A stretch of DNA of 64,000 nucleotides, from positions 336,001 through 400,000 of the forward strand of contig NZ_CP012369.1 in the NCBI RefSeq assembly GCF_001267405.1, in the 5' to 3' direction. Within the stretch, counting starts at the first letter, position 1. Each line of letters opens with the position of its first letter. Both the position numbers and the translations under genes were made by a program. Shown piece after piece: positions 42,915 through 51,841 of this stretch. Below the pieces are notes generated by a model. It did not search any database. It saw only the letters and a program-made list of their open reading frames with translations, and was not told where the DNA came from. The DNA is from Moorella thermoacetica (GTDB lineage: Bacteria; Bacillota; DSM-521; Neomoorellales; Neomoorellaceae).

Positions 42915-44120
42915 TCAATTATCAATAAAAACCATTTCGGGTTGCGCCAGGACCCTTAAATTCTCCAGGGGGTTACCCCGGACGGCTATCAGGCAGGGCC
43001 GGTAGCCGGGACGGATTTGCCCCAGTTCCCCGTCCAGGCCCAGGGCAGCGGCAGCCGTGACCGTAGCCGCCCGGAGGATGGCCGCCGCCGGGATACCGGC
43101 CTGGTACCAGTACAACAGTTCATCCAGGTAGGATTCCCCGTGGTAGACACCGGGGGCACCGGCATCGGTGCCTACCACCAGCTTTACTCCCAGGCGGTGG
43201 GCCCGGGCAACCATCTCCTGCTGGGATTCCTGGGTCCGCCGGATTATATCAATTTCCCTTTCCGGGTAGACCTCTCTTTTCGCGGTGTGCAGGCGGTTGG
43301 CGATAGCGGCTACCGTCGGTACCCAGAAAGTACCCCTGGCAGCCATAGTCTCCAGCTGGGCCGTCGTGAGGAAATAGCCGTGCTCGATGCTATCTACCCC
43401 GGCGGCCAGGGCCAGGTCTACGCCGGGGGCCGAGTTAACATGGGCCATCACCGGTCGCCCGGCGGCATGGGCCGTCTTGACGGCTTCAACCAATTCAGCA
43501 GTAGCAAACTCCAGACTGCCAACCTCCCCGTAACGGTGGAAGGTAACCAGGCCGGAAACAACCACTTTAACCTGGTCGACGTTCCGGTTTACCAGGCTAG
43601 TAACCAGTTCCCTGATTGAGGCCGGGTCAGTGGTGCCAGGGCCAAGGAAAGAACCATATTTTCCTTTTTTATGGACGGCCATTCCTGTCGCTACCACCCG
43701 GGGGCCCGGGTACTTGCCGGCACGGACCCATTCCCGGGCCTGGAGGTTGAGACCTTCCCGGTCGCTGCCGTCCCTGATGGCCACCAGGCCATGCTCCAGG
43801 GTGACCCGCAGGGCCCGGGCCAGGACCCTCTCCCTGAGGAGCGGGTCCTGCCAGCGGTCCAGGGAAGCCTGAAAATCGATGCCATCGAGGGCCAGGTGGA
43901 CGTGGGCGTCGATTAAGCCGGGCAGGACCGTAAGTCCTGTAAGGCGCATCTGTTGGGTACCGTTTCCCGTTCCCTGCATTTCTCTGGGCTGGACAGCAGC
44001 GATCCGCCCCCGGCGGATGCTGATGACTACCTGCTGCCGGTACCCTTCCTGCTGGCCGTCCCAGAGGTTGTCAACCAGGAGGTCCAGGTTGGTCTCCGGG
44101 CTAATGTGGAAGAGCTTCAT
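42915..44120 (-). CDS. Amidohydrolase, imidazolonepropionase/prolidase-like
   Basis: A 401-residue metal-dependent hydrolase of the imidazolonepropionase-like branch. Active-site pieces are LIDAHVHLALDG, PVMAHVNSAPG, SIEHGYFLTT and VGTDAGAPGVYHGES. The ATG at 44120 has GGAGG seven bases upstream; an in-frame GTG two codons earlier is too close to it. Substrate unknown: enzymes of this branch act on cyclic amides, dipeptides ending in Arg or Lys, or pesticides. It is read in the same direction as adenine deaminase but separated from it by a terminator. Confidence 0.78.
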   Translation of the reverse strand: MKLFHISPETNLDLLVDNLWDGQQEGYRQQVVISIRRGRIAAVQPREMQGTGNGTQQMRLTGLTVLPGLIDAHVHLALDGIDFQASLDRWQDPLLRERVLARALRVTLEHGLVAIRDGSDREGLNLQAREWVRAGKYPGPRVVATGMAVHKKGKYGSFLGPGTTDPASIRELVTSLVNRNVDQVKVVVSGLVTFHRYGEVGSLEFATAELVEAVKTAHAAGRPVMAHVNSAPGVDLALAAGVDSIEHGYFLTTAQLETMAARGTFWVPTVAAIANRLHTAKREVYPEREIDIIRRTQESQQEMVARAHRLGVKLVVGTDAGAPGVYHGESYLDELLYWYQAGIPAAAILRAATVTAAAALGLDGELGQIRPGYRPCLIAVRGNPLENLRVLAQPEMVFIDN

Positions 44121-44207
44121 GGCCACACCTCCAAACAGTAACTATCCTACACCTTTAAAGGGGTAGGAAGCAAGGGAGTTCCGGATAATCCGGAGCCCCG
44201 GGCAGCT

Positions 44208-44236
44208 AAAGAAAAGCCCCGGCCAGGGGCCGGGGT
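44208..44236 (-). terminator. Terminator of adenine deaminase gene
   Basis: On the minus strand, CCCCGGCC and GGCCGGGG arms (44217-44235) are followed by CTTTTCTTT. Confidence 0.85.
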
Positions 44237-44244
44237 GAGGAGAT

Positions 44245-46035
44245 TCAACCGGTTATCAAGTCAACCATTTTAAACTGCAGGGTGTCTACCAGGCCGCGGT
44301 TGGTCAGGCGTAACTCCGGCAGGACCGGCAGGGAAAGGAGGGCCATGGTCATAAAGGGCGACACCAGCCGGCACCCCAGTTCCTGCCAGGCCCGGTGGAC
44401 GGCTGCCAACCGGGCGGCCACCTCTTCCACCGGCCTGTCCGACATCAGGCCGGCAATGGGCAGGGGCAGGAGGGCCAGAACCTGGCCGTCCCTGACGGCC
44501 ACCATACCACCGCCGCATCCAGCCAGGGTGTTGCCCGCCAGGGCCATATCGGCGTCATTCATACCAACAATGAGGAGGTTGTGGCTGTCGTGGGCCACCG
44601 TAGAGGCCACGGCGCCGGCTTTAAAGCCGAAACCCCGGACAAAGCCCAGGCCGATACTGCCGTTGCCGCCGTGGCGCTCGACAACCGCCACTTTGGCCAG
44701 GTCGGCCTCGACCCCGGCTGTGACCTGGCCGTCCACCACCGGTACGGTGACTGTCAGGTGGCGGGTGTTGACATTGGCTTCAATAATTTCCATTACCCGG
44801 ACCTGAACCCGGCTTTTGCCGGCCGGGGCGTTGATCCGGAAATGCCAGGGGGTCAGAGGTTCCTTTAAGTGTACCGAATGGCGCACCCTATCGGGGTAGG
44901 CGACTGCCGGCAGGTCCACCAGGAGCCTGCCCCCGGCGGCAACCACCCGGCCGTCGACCATAACCTTATCTATCGCTACCCGGGCCAGGTCCTTCAAGAA
45001 GAGGATATCGGCATAACGCCCCGGCGCAATGGCCCCCAGGTCCTGGGCTACGCCAAAGCACTCGGCCGTATTAATGGTTACCGCCTGGATGGCCCGGATG
45101 GGGTTCAGGCCCTCTTCGATGGCCCGGCGGACCACATGGTTTAAGTGCCCGGTGGATAACAGGGTTTCCGGGTGGGTGTCGTCGCTCACCAGCATGGCCC
45201 GGCGGCTGTCGACCCGGGTTTCTGTCAGACTCTTAATGGTGGCCTTGATATCGTGCCAGGCCGATCCCTCCCGCATCATGGCATACATGCCGAGGCGCAG
45301 GCGGTTGAGGGCGTCTTCGGTACGGGTGGATTCGTGGCAGGAAGAGATGCCGGCGGCCGTATAGCCGGCCAGGCCCTGAAAGTCGGCGGGCATGGCGAAG
45401 TGTCCGGTGATGGGTTTACCGGCCGCCAGGGTGGCCCTTAGTTCGCCGTGGACGGCCGGATCACCGGCCAGGACACCGGGGAAGTTCATCATTTCCCCCA
45501 GGCCGCAGATACCGGGCCACTGCATGGCGGCGGCCACCTCTTCCGGCCCAAAGCTGGCACCGGCGTCCTCAAATCCGGGCGCAGCCGGAACACAGGAAGG
45601 CATGGTGGCAAAGACCTTTAAGGGGAGTTCCCGGCCCTCGTCCACCATCAGCTTTACCCCGTCCATCCCCAGGACATTGGCAATCTCATGGGGGTCCATA
45701 AAAATCGCCGTGGTGCCGCCGGGGAGGACGGCCCGGGCGAACTGGGTCACCGTCACCATACTGCTTTCCACATGGACATGGCCATCCATGAAACCCGGGC
45801 AAAGGTAATAGCCGCTGGCGTCAATCACCTCCGTTTCCGGCCCCACAGCCGCGGATACGTCACCGACGCTGGCAATGCGGCCATTTTTGATGGCGATATC
45901 CCAGGGCAGTATTTCGCCGGTAAAAACGTTTACTACTTTGCCGCCCTTGATAACGGTGTCGGCAGGGAGTTTTCCAGTAGCCACAGCCACCAGTTCTCTG
46001 GTGACTTCAGCCAGGGGACGCCTGGTTGGGAGCAC
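44245..46035 (-). CDS. ade: Adenine deaminase
   Basis: A roughly 596-residue adenine deaminase of the bacterial Ade type, converting adenine to hypoxanthine with metal ions. Signatures are CPGFMDGHVHVESSM, SDDTHPETLLSTGHLNHVVR and, in the C-terminal domain, VGMNDADMALAGNTLAGCGG. The GTG at 46035 is nine bases from AAGGAG and is preferred to the ATG seven codons upstream, which lacks a ribosome site. It supports purine salvage together with the deaminase-like gene at 40736. Confidence 0.92.
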   Translation of the reverse strand: MLPTRRPLAEVTRELVAVATGKLPADTVIKGGKVVNVFTGEILPWDIAIKNGRIASVGDVSAAVGPETEVIDASGYYLCPGFMDGHVHVESSMVTVTQFARAVLPGGTTAIFMDPHEIANVLGMDGVKLMVDEGRELPLKVFATMPSCVPAAPGFEDAGASFGPEEVAAAMQWPGICGLGEMMNFPGVLAGDPAVHGELRATLAAGKPITGHFAMPADFQGLAGYTAAGISSCHESTRTEDALNRLRLGMYAMMREGSAWHDIKATIKSLTETRVDSRRAMLVSDDTHPETLLSTGHLNHVVRRAIEEGLNPIRAIQAVTINTAECFGVAQDLGAIAPGRYADILFLKDLARVAIDKVMVDGRVVAAGGRLLVDLPAVAYPDRVRHSVHLKEPLTPWHFRINAPAGKSRVQVRVMEIIEANVNTRHLTVTVPVVDGQVTAGVEADLAKVAVVERHGGNGSIGLGFVRGFGFKAGAVASTVAHDSHNLLIVGMNDADMALAGNTLAGCGGGMVAVRDGQVLALLPLPIAGLMSDRPVEEVAARLAAVHRAWQELGCRLVSPFMTMALLSLPVLPELRLTNRGLVDTLQFKMVDLITG

Positions 46036-46337
46036 TGACAGCCATCTCCTTATCATAGAGTTAATTTCAGTATAGAGCTACATCAAAAAAATGACAAGAT
46101 TTATTTAACAATACTTTACTGCAGGTTTATTTTTACTCTTACCCGCCGGCAGGATTCCCGCCTTCCGCGACGAATATATCTCTGTTATGGTAAAGTATTA
46201 GAGCGTTAGAGGAACAATTTATGGCGCTGAGTCGGGGATGTTCCGAAGCTACGAAACATAAGTGCCGGTAAAGGGACGGGCAGAGGGGGGTCATCCCCGG
46301 CCTTATGAAGTCGGAGGGTTAACAGGAGGCACAAAAA

Positions 46338-47429
46338 TTGCTGGAACGAATTATCGCCCCCGGGAGCTACCTCCGGGGTCCGGCTGTCATTGAAAAAGCC
46401 GGCCAGGCTCTGGCAAGGCTGGGCGCCAGGGCCTGCCTGGCCGGAGGCCACCGGGCCCTGGCGGCGGCAGCCCCGGCCCTGCAGGAGGCCCTATCTTCAG
46501 CCGGGGTAGAACCGGCGGGGCAGGTCTGGTACGGGGGAGAATGTTGCCCGGAAAATATTGCCAGGGTAGCGACAACTGTTAAGGAAACAGGAGCCGATTT
46601 CTTGATAGGGGTTGGCGGCGGCAAGGCCCTGGATACCGCCAAGGGAGCCGCCTGGCAGGCAGGGGTGCCCCTGGTGACGGTGCCGACCATCGCTGCTACC
46701 TGCGCCGCCTTTACCTCCATTGCCATCATCTATGATCGGGAGGGCCACTTCTTGGCTATATCCCACGAGGCGGCGAATCCGTCTCTGGTCCTGGTAGACA
46801 GCCGGATCATCGCTGCCGCCCCTGGCCGTTACCTGGCTGCCGGCATGGGGGACACCATTGCCAAGTATATCGAACTGCGTGCCACCAGCACGGCAGCCGC
46901 CCGGCATCTAGCCCTGGAAGGCGCCCTGGAGTTGGCTCGCCTATGCTATGACAGCATCCTGGCCGCCGGGCCAGGTGCCAGGGCAGCGGTAGATGACCGG
47001 GCAGTCACCCCGGATCTGGAGAAGGTCATTGACGCCGTGATTCTTATCAGCGGGTTGGTCAGCGGCCTGGGAGGCGATGACGGGCGGACTGCCGGCGCCC
47101 ACGGCGTTTATGAAGGCTTAACCGCTTCCCCCCTGACCCGTTCTTACTGCCATGGAGAACTGGTAGCCTTCGGCAACCTGGTCCAGCTGGTCCTGGAAGG
47201 GAGAGAGAGGGGGGAAATCAGGGGAGTGGCTGATTTTAACCGCCGGGTCGGCCTGCCGGTAACCCTGGAAGGTGTGGGGCTATCCCCGGAGGACGGGCCT
47301 TCCCTGGACCTGGTCAGCCGGGCGGCGGCAGAGAGCCCGGATATGGCCAACATGCCCTTCCCGGTGACGGCCACCATGATCCGGGAAGCCCTGCTGGCAG
47401 CCGACCGCCTCGGCCGGGAGACAGCTTAG
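46338..47429 (+). CDS. Iron-containing dehydrogenase, glycerol dehydrogenase-like
   Basis: A 363-residue GldA-family enzyme. The NAD motif is GVGGGKALDTAKG; the metal ligands are Asp in GMGDTIAKY and His in AHGVYEGL and YCHGELVAFG. The start is TTG eight bases after GGAGG. GldA oxidises glycerol to dihydroxyacetone, but relatives act on other small alcohols or glycerol phosphate, so the substrate is open. It precedes an ABC transporter by 60 bp. The 300-bp gap upstream holds no motif I recognise. Confidence 0.8.
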   Translation: MLERIIAPGSYLRGPAVIEKAGQALARLGARACLAGGHRALAAAAPALQEALSSAGVEPAGQVWYGGECCPENIARVATTVKETGADFLIGVGGGKALDTAKGAAWQAGVPLVTVPTIAATCAAFTSIAIIYDREGHFLAISHEAANPSLVLVDSRIIAAAPGRYLAAGMGDTIAKYIELRATSTAAARHLALEGALELARLCYDSILAAGPGARAAVDDRAVTPDLEKVIDAVILISGLVSGLGGDDGRTAGAHGVYEGLTASPLTRSYCHGELVAFGNLVQLVLEGRERGEIRGVADFNRRVGLPVTLEGVGLSPEDGPSLDLVSRAAAESPDMANMPFPVTATMIREALLAADRLGRETA

Positions 47430-47489
47430 CTGTTTTCGGAGGCTGGTAGAACTTCATTGACAGGGTAGCTATTTAAGAGGAGGTTTATC

Positions 47490-48533
47490 ATGAAAAGAAA
47501 ACTAAAGCGAATCGCCATCTTGTTCCTGGCGCTGGCCCTGGCCGGCCTGGCCCTGGCCGGTTGCGGGGGCGGTAGCAAACAGCAGGCTGCAGACCAGCAG
47601 ACCGGGAGTAGCGGCCAGGGGCAACAACTCACCCCCGTCAAGCTCACCATGACCACCTGGTCGGGCTACGGTCCCCTCTTCCTGGCCCGGGATAAAGGCT
47701 TCTTCAAGAAACACGGCCTGGATGTACAGTTAATCGTCATCCAGGGCCTGGGCGAGCGCAAGCAGGCCCTGGCCGGTAACCAGGTGGACGGCATCGCTAC
47801 CACCCTGGATATTGAAACCCAGATTGTAGCTGCGGGCATACCCCTGAAACAGATCTGGGCCCTGGACGATTCCTATGGCGGCGACGGCATCCTGGCCAAA
47901 CCGGAGATCAAGACCATCAAGGACCTCAAAGGTAAAAACGTAGCCTACGACTTCGGCACCGCCAGCCACATCCTGCTCCTCTCCATCCTGGCCAAAAACG
48001 GCATGACTGAAAACGACATCCACCACGTCCAGATGTCAGCCAGCGACGCCGGGTCGACCTTCGTGGCCGGCAAAGTAGATGCCGCCGTCACCTGGGAACC
48101 CTGGCTGAGTAAGGCCGTTAAAGAGAACAAGGGTAACCTCCTGGCAACCTCCAAGGAGACCCCTGGGCTGATTATGGATACAGTCGCCCTCCGGAGCGAC
48201 TGGGCCGACAAACACCCCCAGGCTCTCCAGGCCATGGTCGACGCCCTGGCGGAAGCCATGCAGTACTGGGAAAGCAATAAGGCCGAAGCCAATGCCATTA
48301 TGGCCAAGGGACTGGGCATCAAACAGGAAGAGTTCGAGAGCAACCTGCAGACCCTGCGCCTCTTCAACCTGGCCCAGAACAAGGAGATGTTCGGCACGGC
48401 CGACAAGCCAGGAACCCTCTACACCTCCTTGCAGCAGGCAATCGACTTCGGCTTTAACAACAAAGTAATTAAATCCAAACCCGATGCTAAAGCCATGATC
48501 GACCCGACCTTTGTCAACAGGGCGAAAATATAA
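47490..48533 (+). CDS. ABC transporter substrate-binding lipoprotein (nitrate/sulfonate/pyrimidine type)
   Basis: A 347-residue SsuA/TauA/THI5-like binding protein. The signal peptide ends in LALAGCGGG (lipobox LAGC). The mature domain shows TWSGYGPLFLARDKGFFKKH, DGIATTLDIETQIV and FGTASHILLLSILAKNG, typical of this family. The ligand could be a sulfonate, nitrate, taurine or thiamine precursor; it cannot be chosen from sequence. Permease and ATPase follow, making a complete importer. Confidence 0.88.
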   Translation: MKRKLKRIAILFLALALAGLALAGCGGGSKQQAADQQTGSSGQGQQLTPVKLTMTTWSGYGPLFLARDKGFFKKHGLDVQLIVIQGLGERKQALAGNQVDGIATTLDIETQIVAAGIPLKQIWALDDSYGGDGILAKPEIKTIKDLKGKNVAYDFGTASHILLLSILAKNGMTENDIHHVQMSASDAGSTFVAGKVDAAVTWEPWLSKAVKENKGNLLATSKETPGLIMDTVALRSDWADKHPQALQAMVDALAEAMQYWESNKAEANAIMAKGLGIKQEEFESNLQTLRLFNLAQNKEMFGTADKPGTLYTSLQQAIDFGFNNKVIKSKPDAKAMIDPTFVNRAKI

Positions 48534-48559
48534 CTTCAGTGAAATTCGGTGTTATCTAG

Positions 48560-49348
48560 ATGGGCAAGTACTTTAAACTCAATACCCCCATTCCGGGGAA
48601 ACTATATTTTAGCCTTAGCGTGGCCGCTTTTGTCCTCCTTCTGTTAGCCTGGCAGCTGGGGGTAACAGTTGGCCACCTGCCGCCGACCCATCTGCCGCCG
48701 CCCGGAGCTGTGGCCCGGGCGGCCGTCGAACTGGCGGGGAACGGTTTAATTAACGATATCGGCATCAGCTTTTTCCGGGTGACCACCGGTTTCCTCCTGG
48801 CCGCAGCTATCGGCGTACCCCTGGGTATCCTCATGGGCAGCCTGAAGGTGGTCGAGGCTTTTTTTGAGCCCCTGCTGGCCTTTTTTCGTTATATGCCGGC
48901 TTCGGCCTTTATCCCCTTGACTATTATCTGGTTGAGCATTTTCGAAACCCAGAAGATTGGCGTCGTCTTTATAGGGATATTCTTCCAGCTCGTGCTGATG
49001 GTCATGGACGTTACCCATAACGTCCCCCAGGACCTCATCGACACCGCCTACACCCTAGGGGCGCGGCCCCTGGAGGTGTTCCGGCGGGTCATCCTGCCGG
49101 CAGCCCTGCCAGGAATCATGGATACCCTGCGGGTTGCCCTGGGTTGGGCCTGGACCTATGTTATCGTTGCCGAACTGGTGGCGGCCAGTTCCGGCCTGGG
49201 GTTCTTGATCATGAATGCCGGGCGGCAGCTGAGTACCCCGGATATGTTCGTAGGGATTTTGACCATCGGCGTCCTGGGGATTATCTGCGATATGAGTTTT
49301 AAAGTCCTCTATCGCTGGTTGTTCCCCTGGACGGAGAGGGAGGTGTAG
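48560..49348 (+). CDS. ABC transporter permease (SsuC/TauC type)
   Basis: A 262-residue permease with about six membrane segments and the EAA loop region DTAYTLGARPLEVFRRVILP, which contacts the ATPase. Two bases separate it from the ATPase gene. Confidence 0.9.
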   Translation: MGKYFKLNTPIPGKLYFSLSVAAFVLLLLAWQLGVTVGHLPPTHLPPPGAVARAAVELAGNGLINDIGISFFRVTTGFLLAAAIGVPLGILMGSLKVVEAFFEPLLAFFRYMPASAFIPLTIIWLSIFETQKIGVVFIGIFFQLVLMVMDVTHNVPQDLIDTAYTLGARPLEVFRRVILPAALPGIMDTLRVALGWAWTYVIVAELVAASSGLGFLIMNAGRQLSTPDMFVGILTIGVLGIICDMSFKVLYRWLFPWTEREV

Positions 49349-49350
49349 CT

Positions 49351-50175
49351 ATGGCCCTGGCGGCGGCGCCCCGGGCTTCCGGAAAAAAGCTGGTAGTTGT
49401 CAACCTGACCAGGGAGTTTACTTTGAAGCGCGAAAGGATTACCGCCCTGGACGGCATCTCCCTGGAGGTTCGGGAAGGGGAGTTTGTCACTATCCTGGGG
49501 CCTTCGGGATGTGGTAAATCCACCCTGCTGCGCATCATCGCCGGCCTGGCGGAAGCCAGCAGCGGCCAGGTCTATAAAGACGGCCGTTTGATCCAGGGAC
49601 CGGGGCCGGACCGGGGTATGGTCTTTCAGAGCTATACCCTCTTCCCCTGGCTGACGGTCCGCAAGAATATCGAGTTCGGCCTTACCCTGAAGGGGATGGA
49701 TGCCGCCCGGCGCCGGCAGATTGTCGATCACTACCTGGATATTATCGGCCTGGCCGCCTTCGCCGACGCCTTTCCCAAAAACCTCTCCGGAGGTATGAAG
49801 CAGCGGGTGGCCATAGCCCGGGCCCTGGCCAACGACCCTGACATTCTCCTCATGGACGAACCTTTTGGCGCCCTGGACGCCCAGACCCGCCTGGTCATGC
49901 AGGAACTGCTTTTAAAGGTCTGGGAGGAAACCCGGAAGACCATCCTCTTTGTCACCCACGATGTCGAGGAAGCTGTCTTTTTAGGGGATACAGTTTATGT
50001 CATGACGGCCCGGCCTGGTCGCCTCAAGGCCCGCATCCCCGTGCCCCTGGCTCGGCCCCGGTCCTTCGAGGTTAAGAATTCTCGGCCCTTCCTGGAGCTA
50101 AAGAGCCGCATCCTGGAACAGATCCGGGAGGAGAGCCTGAAGGCCGCCACCATGATGCCGGGAGGGTGCGGTTAA
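49351..50175 (+). CDS. ABC transporter ATPase (SsuB/TauB type)
   Basis: A 274-residue ATP-binding subunit: Walker A GPSGCGKST, Q-loop VFQSYTLFPW, signature LSGGMKQRVAIARAL, Walker B ILLMDEPFGALD and switch His in FVTHDVEEAVFLGD. It energises the importer encoded by the two genes before it. A Pho-box-like array follows the stop codon. Confidence 0.95.
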   Translation: MALAAAPRASGKKLVVVNLTREFTLKRERITALDGISLEVREGEFVTILGPSGCGKSTLLRIIAGLAEASSGQVYKDGRLIQGPGPDRGMVFQSYTLFPWLTVRKNIEFGLTLKGMDAARRRQIVDHYLDIIGLAAFADAFPKNLSGGMKQRVAIARALANDPDILLMDEPFGALDAQTRLVMQELLLKVWEETRKTILFVTHDVEEAVFLGDTVYVMTARPGRLKARIPVPLARPRSFEVKNSRPFLELKSRILEQIREESLKAATMMPGGCG

Positions 50176-50178
50176 ATC

Positions 50179-50232
50179 TTAATTGAGATCTAATTTCATC
50201 TTAACCTGACCTTAACCCCGGGGAGTTAGAAT
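50179..50232 (+). promoter_or_regulatory. Pho-box promoter upstream of a small gene
   Basis: TTAATT (50179), CTAATT (50190), TTAACC (50201) and TTAACC (50212) are spaced exactly 11 bp apart. A -10-like TAGAAT starts at 50227, nine bases after the last box. pstS has the same four-box array with the same nine-base gap, so both promoters are probably activated by a PhoB/PhoP-type regulator. Confidence 0.78.
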
Positions 50233-50271
50233 ATAAGCAAATAGAATGACAACCCAGGGGAGGTAGGAAAA

Positions 50272-50454
50272 ATGCTAAAGGATAAGCTGCTAACGTTACT
50301 TAAGGAGTGCCCCTGGCTCCTGGAAAAAACCGTAGAAGACCCCCAGGTGCGGCACAAGATGCAGGAGCAGGTATACAAAAAAATCGCCGAGTTGGAGGGT
50401 GCAGGATATGGAGGGAGTTGCCTTCCCTCCAGGGAGATTGAGAAAGTTGCCTAG
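50272..50454 (+). CDS. Small protein of unknown function, probable Pho-regulon member
   Basis: A 60-residue, helix-rich, soluble-looking protein (begins MLKDKLLTLLKECPWLLEKT; one Cys near the N-terminus and one near the C-terminus). I do not recognise a family. The ribosome site is good (GGGGAGGTAGG), a Pho-box promoter lies 40 bases upstream and a terminator just downstream, so it is a real single-gene unit. Confidence 0.65.
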   Translation: MLKDKLLTLLKECPWLLEKTVEDPQVRHKMQEQVYKKIAELEGAGYGGSCLPSREIEKVA

Positions 50455-50463
50455 GGATTATTG

Positions 50464-50508
50464 AAGGCGGAGTGCTGGCTAACCGGTCAGGACCCCGCCT
50501 TTTAATTT
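50464..50508 (+). terminator. Terminator of the small gene
   Basis: AAGGCGG (50464-50470) pairs with CCGCCTT (50495-50501) around a larger loop, followed by TTTAATTT. Confidence 0.7.
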
Positions 50509-50513
50509 ATCCC

Positions 50514-50732
50514 TTACTTGGGGACCCGGATTAGCAGGTCAAAGTGATCCGGGTCATACAGGTAATTGAGGCGGCTGGCGATAACGTTGCCGTCGCCGTT
50601 TACCCGGCCCACGCCGGTGTTGCCCTTGGAACGGTTCTGCCAGCCCCGCAGGGTGTTCTCGCCATAAAAGGCACCGGCGTTATTATTAACGCTGACTATA
50701 TTTACCCGGCCCAGGAAAATTTGCGTCTTCAG
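50514..50732 (-). CDS. GerPF-like small protein with apparent CTG start
   Basis: A 72-residue frame on the minus strand: N-terminus KTQIFLGRVNIVSVNNNAGA, later NTGVGRVNGDGN and NYLYDPDHFD. The layout (short beta protein, 'N-x-G-x-G-x-x-x-G-D/N' then 'D-P-D') parallels its upstream neighbour and GerPA/GerPF spore proteins. No ATG, GTG or TTG fits; the only start with a ribosome site is CTG at 50730-50732, nine bases after AGGAGG. Confidence 0.55.
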   Translation of the reverse strand: MKTQIFLGRVNIVSVNNNAGAFYGENTLRGWQNRSKGNTGVGRVNGDGNVIASRLNYLYDPDHFDLLIRVPK

Positions 50733-50749
50733 GACACCCCACCTCCTTT

Positions 50750-51007
50750 TTATTCCAGTAGCTTATGCAGGTATGGCTCCGCCAGCCATTCGTTACACAA
50801 CATATCCTGCCAGTCGGGATCATCGATCTGGAAAGCGGGGTCAACCATGGAGTTGTAATCCCCGCTCAGGCGGCCAAAACCGTTGTTTGTCTTACTGCAG
50901 GTATGCCAGTCATAAAAGTAGTTATTGCCAATGGCCACCGCCGAACCGGTGTCTACATCGGCAATCCGCAGGGTATGGATGTTGATCTGGAGGACAAATC
51001 GCCCCAT
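50750..51007 (-). CDS. GerPA/GerPF-like spore protein
   Basis: An 85-residue protein starting MGRFVLQINIHTLRIADVDT. GERP-like features are the short beta strands with 'SAVAIGNN', 'NNGFGRLSGDYN' and a D-P-x-x-x-D-D-P stretch (VDPAFQIDDPDW). ATG 51007 has AAGGATGG about nine bases upstream. GerP proteins help germinants pass the spore coat. The family call is by pattern only. Confidence 0.5.
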   Translation of the reverse strand: MGRFVLQINIHTLRIADVDTGSAVAIGNNYFYDWHTCSKTNNGFGRLSGDYNSMVDPAFQIDDPDWQDMLCNEWLAEPYLHKLLE

Positions 51008-51125
51008 GGCCCGGCACCATCCTTTCTTAATAAAGGTTATGGCGCCAGAATCCAAAGGGTGACGGCAATGTAGTTGTTCAAATCGCCGCGACCTGCATAA
51101 ACTGGTAGCATAGGGGGGCTAGCCC

Positions 51126-51383
51126 ATGGCAGTGGCTGTTATTACTGGCATTATCCGCATCAACCAGTTCCGTACCAATGCCGGTATGGGTCAGGGTAAA
51201 AACGTCTTTGAGCCCTGGACGATGAATACAAAATCAAATATGGCCCTGGGCCAGGTGGCCGGCAATCTTAATTTCTTTTCCACAGGGGCTAATATCATCA
51301 ATGATCCCGATATCATCGATAACCCCATCGTAGACAACGGCCTTAAGTCGAACTTTGCTCCTGCCAACCAAGAAGTCTTTTGA
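51126..51383 (+). CDS. GerPA/GerPF-like spore germination protein
   Basis: An 85-residue protein: VAVITGIIRINQFRTNAGMG, then ALGQVAGNLNFFSTGANIIN and DPDIIDNPIVDNGL. The end matches the GerPA/PF pattern of an Asn/Gly-rich strand followed by D-P-D-x-x-D-x-P. It is divergent from the two related minus-strand genes, with a 118-bp gap that must hold sporulation-type promoters. Confidence 0.6.
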   Translation: MAVAVITGIIRINQFRTNAGMGQGKNVFEPWTMNTKSNMALGQVAGNLNFFSTGANIINDPDIIDNPIVDNGLKSNFAPANQEVF

Positions 51384-51397
51384 GGAGTAATGCCGTG

Positions 51398-51841
51398 ATG
51401 TTCGGGCTAATCGGCAAGCGCTGCCGGGTTCCAGAGCGTTCCCCCGCGGGGGCGACGGTGCTAATCGGGCTCGAACGCCGGGTTGAAGAACTACAGGCCA
51501 CCGTTAATAAAATGGCTGCTGATTTGACGGCTCTCCTGGGGCAACTGGTAGGGCAGGATCTCAATGTTCACGTAGATAAAGTATGCATCGATAAAGTAAA
51601 CCTGGACCAGCTGACGTTTAACATTGATGGCATCGGGGTGAAAGACTTAAGCGGCTCCTTGAGCATTGGTCTTAATTATGGCGGCAGAGTTATCCGCCTC
51701 GGCCCACCAGCAAAACCACCCGGGGAAAAGAAGCCGGAAGGAAGCTCAATTCCTAACCCCCGCCCCCTGGGCGGGAAGCCTCCCCGGGTAAATTTTCAAG
51801 CCAGTCGCAGAGAGGGTGAAAATGATGACCGGGGAGTATAA
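51398..51841 (+). CDS. Hypothetical coiled-coil/beta protein, GerPC/GerPE-like by position
   Basis: A 147-residue protein with a short N-terminal coiled coil (LERRVEELQATVNKMAADLT), a beta segment (DKVNLDQLTFNIDGIGVKDL) and a proline-rich, charged C-terminus. No firm family. GerPC has a similar coiled-coil/beta layout, which with the neighbours suggests a spore-coat role. GAGGAG lies about nine bases before ATG 51398; the frame runs on upstream into the previous gene. Confidence 0.5.
   Translation: MFGLIGKRCRVPERSPAGATVLIGLERRVEELQATVNKMAADLTALLGQLVGQDLNVHVDKVCIDKVNLDQLTFNIDGIGVKDLSGSLSIGLNYGGRVIRLGPPAKPPGEKKPEGSSIPNPRPLGGKPPRVNFQASRREGENDDRGV

Noticed and set aside
46057-46337. Riboswitch upstream of the GldA-like gene
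   Set aside because: Looks structured in places but I could not align it with a known aptamer and see no terminator or sequestering stem.
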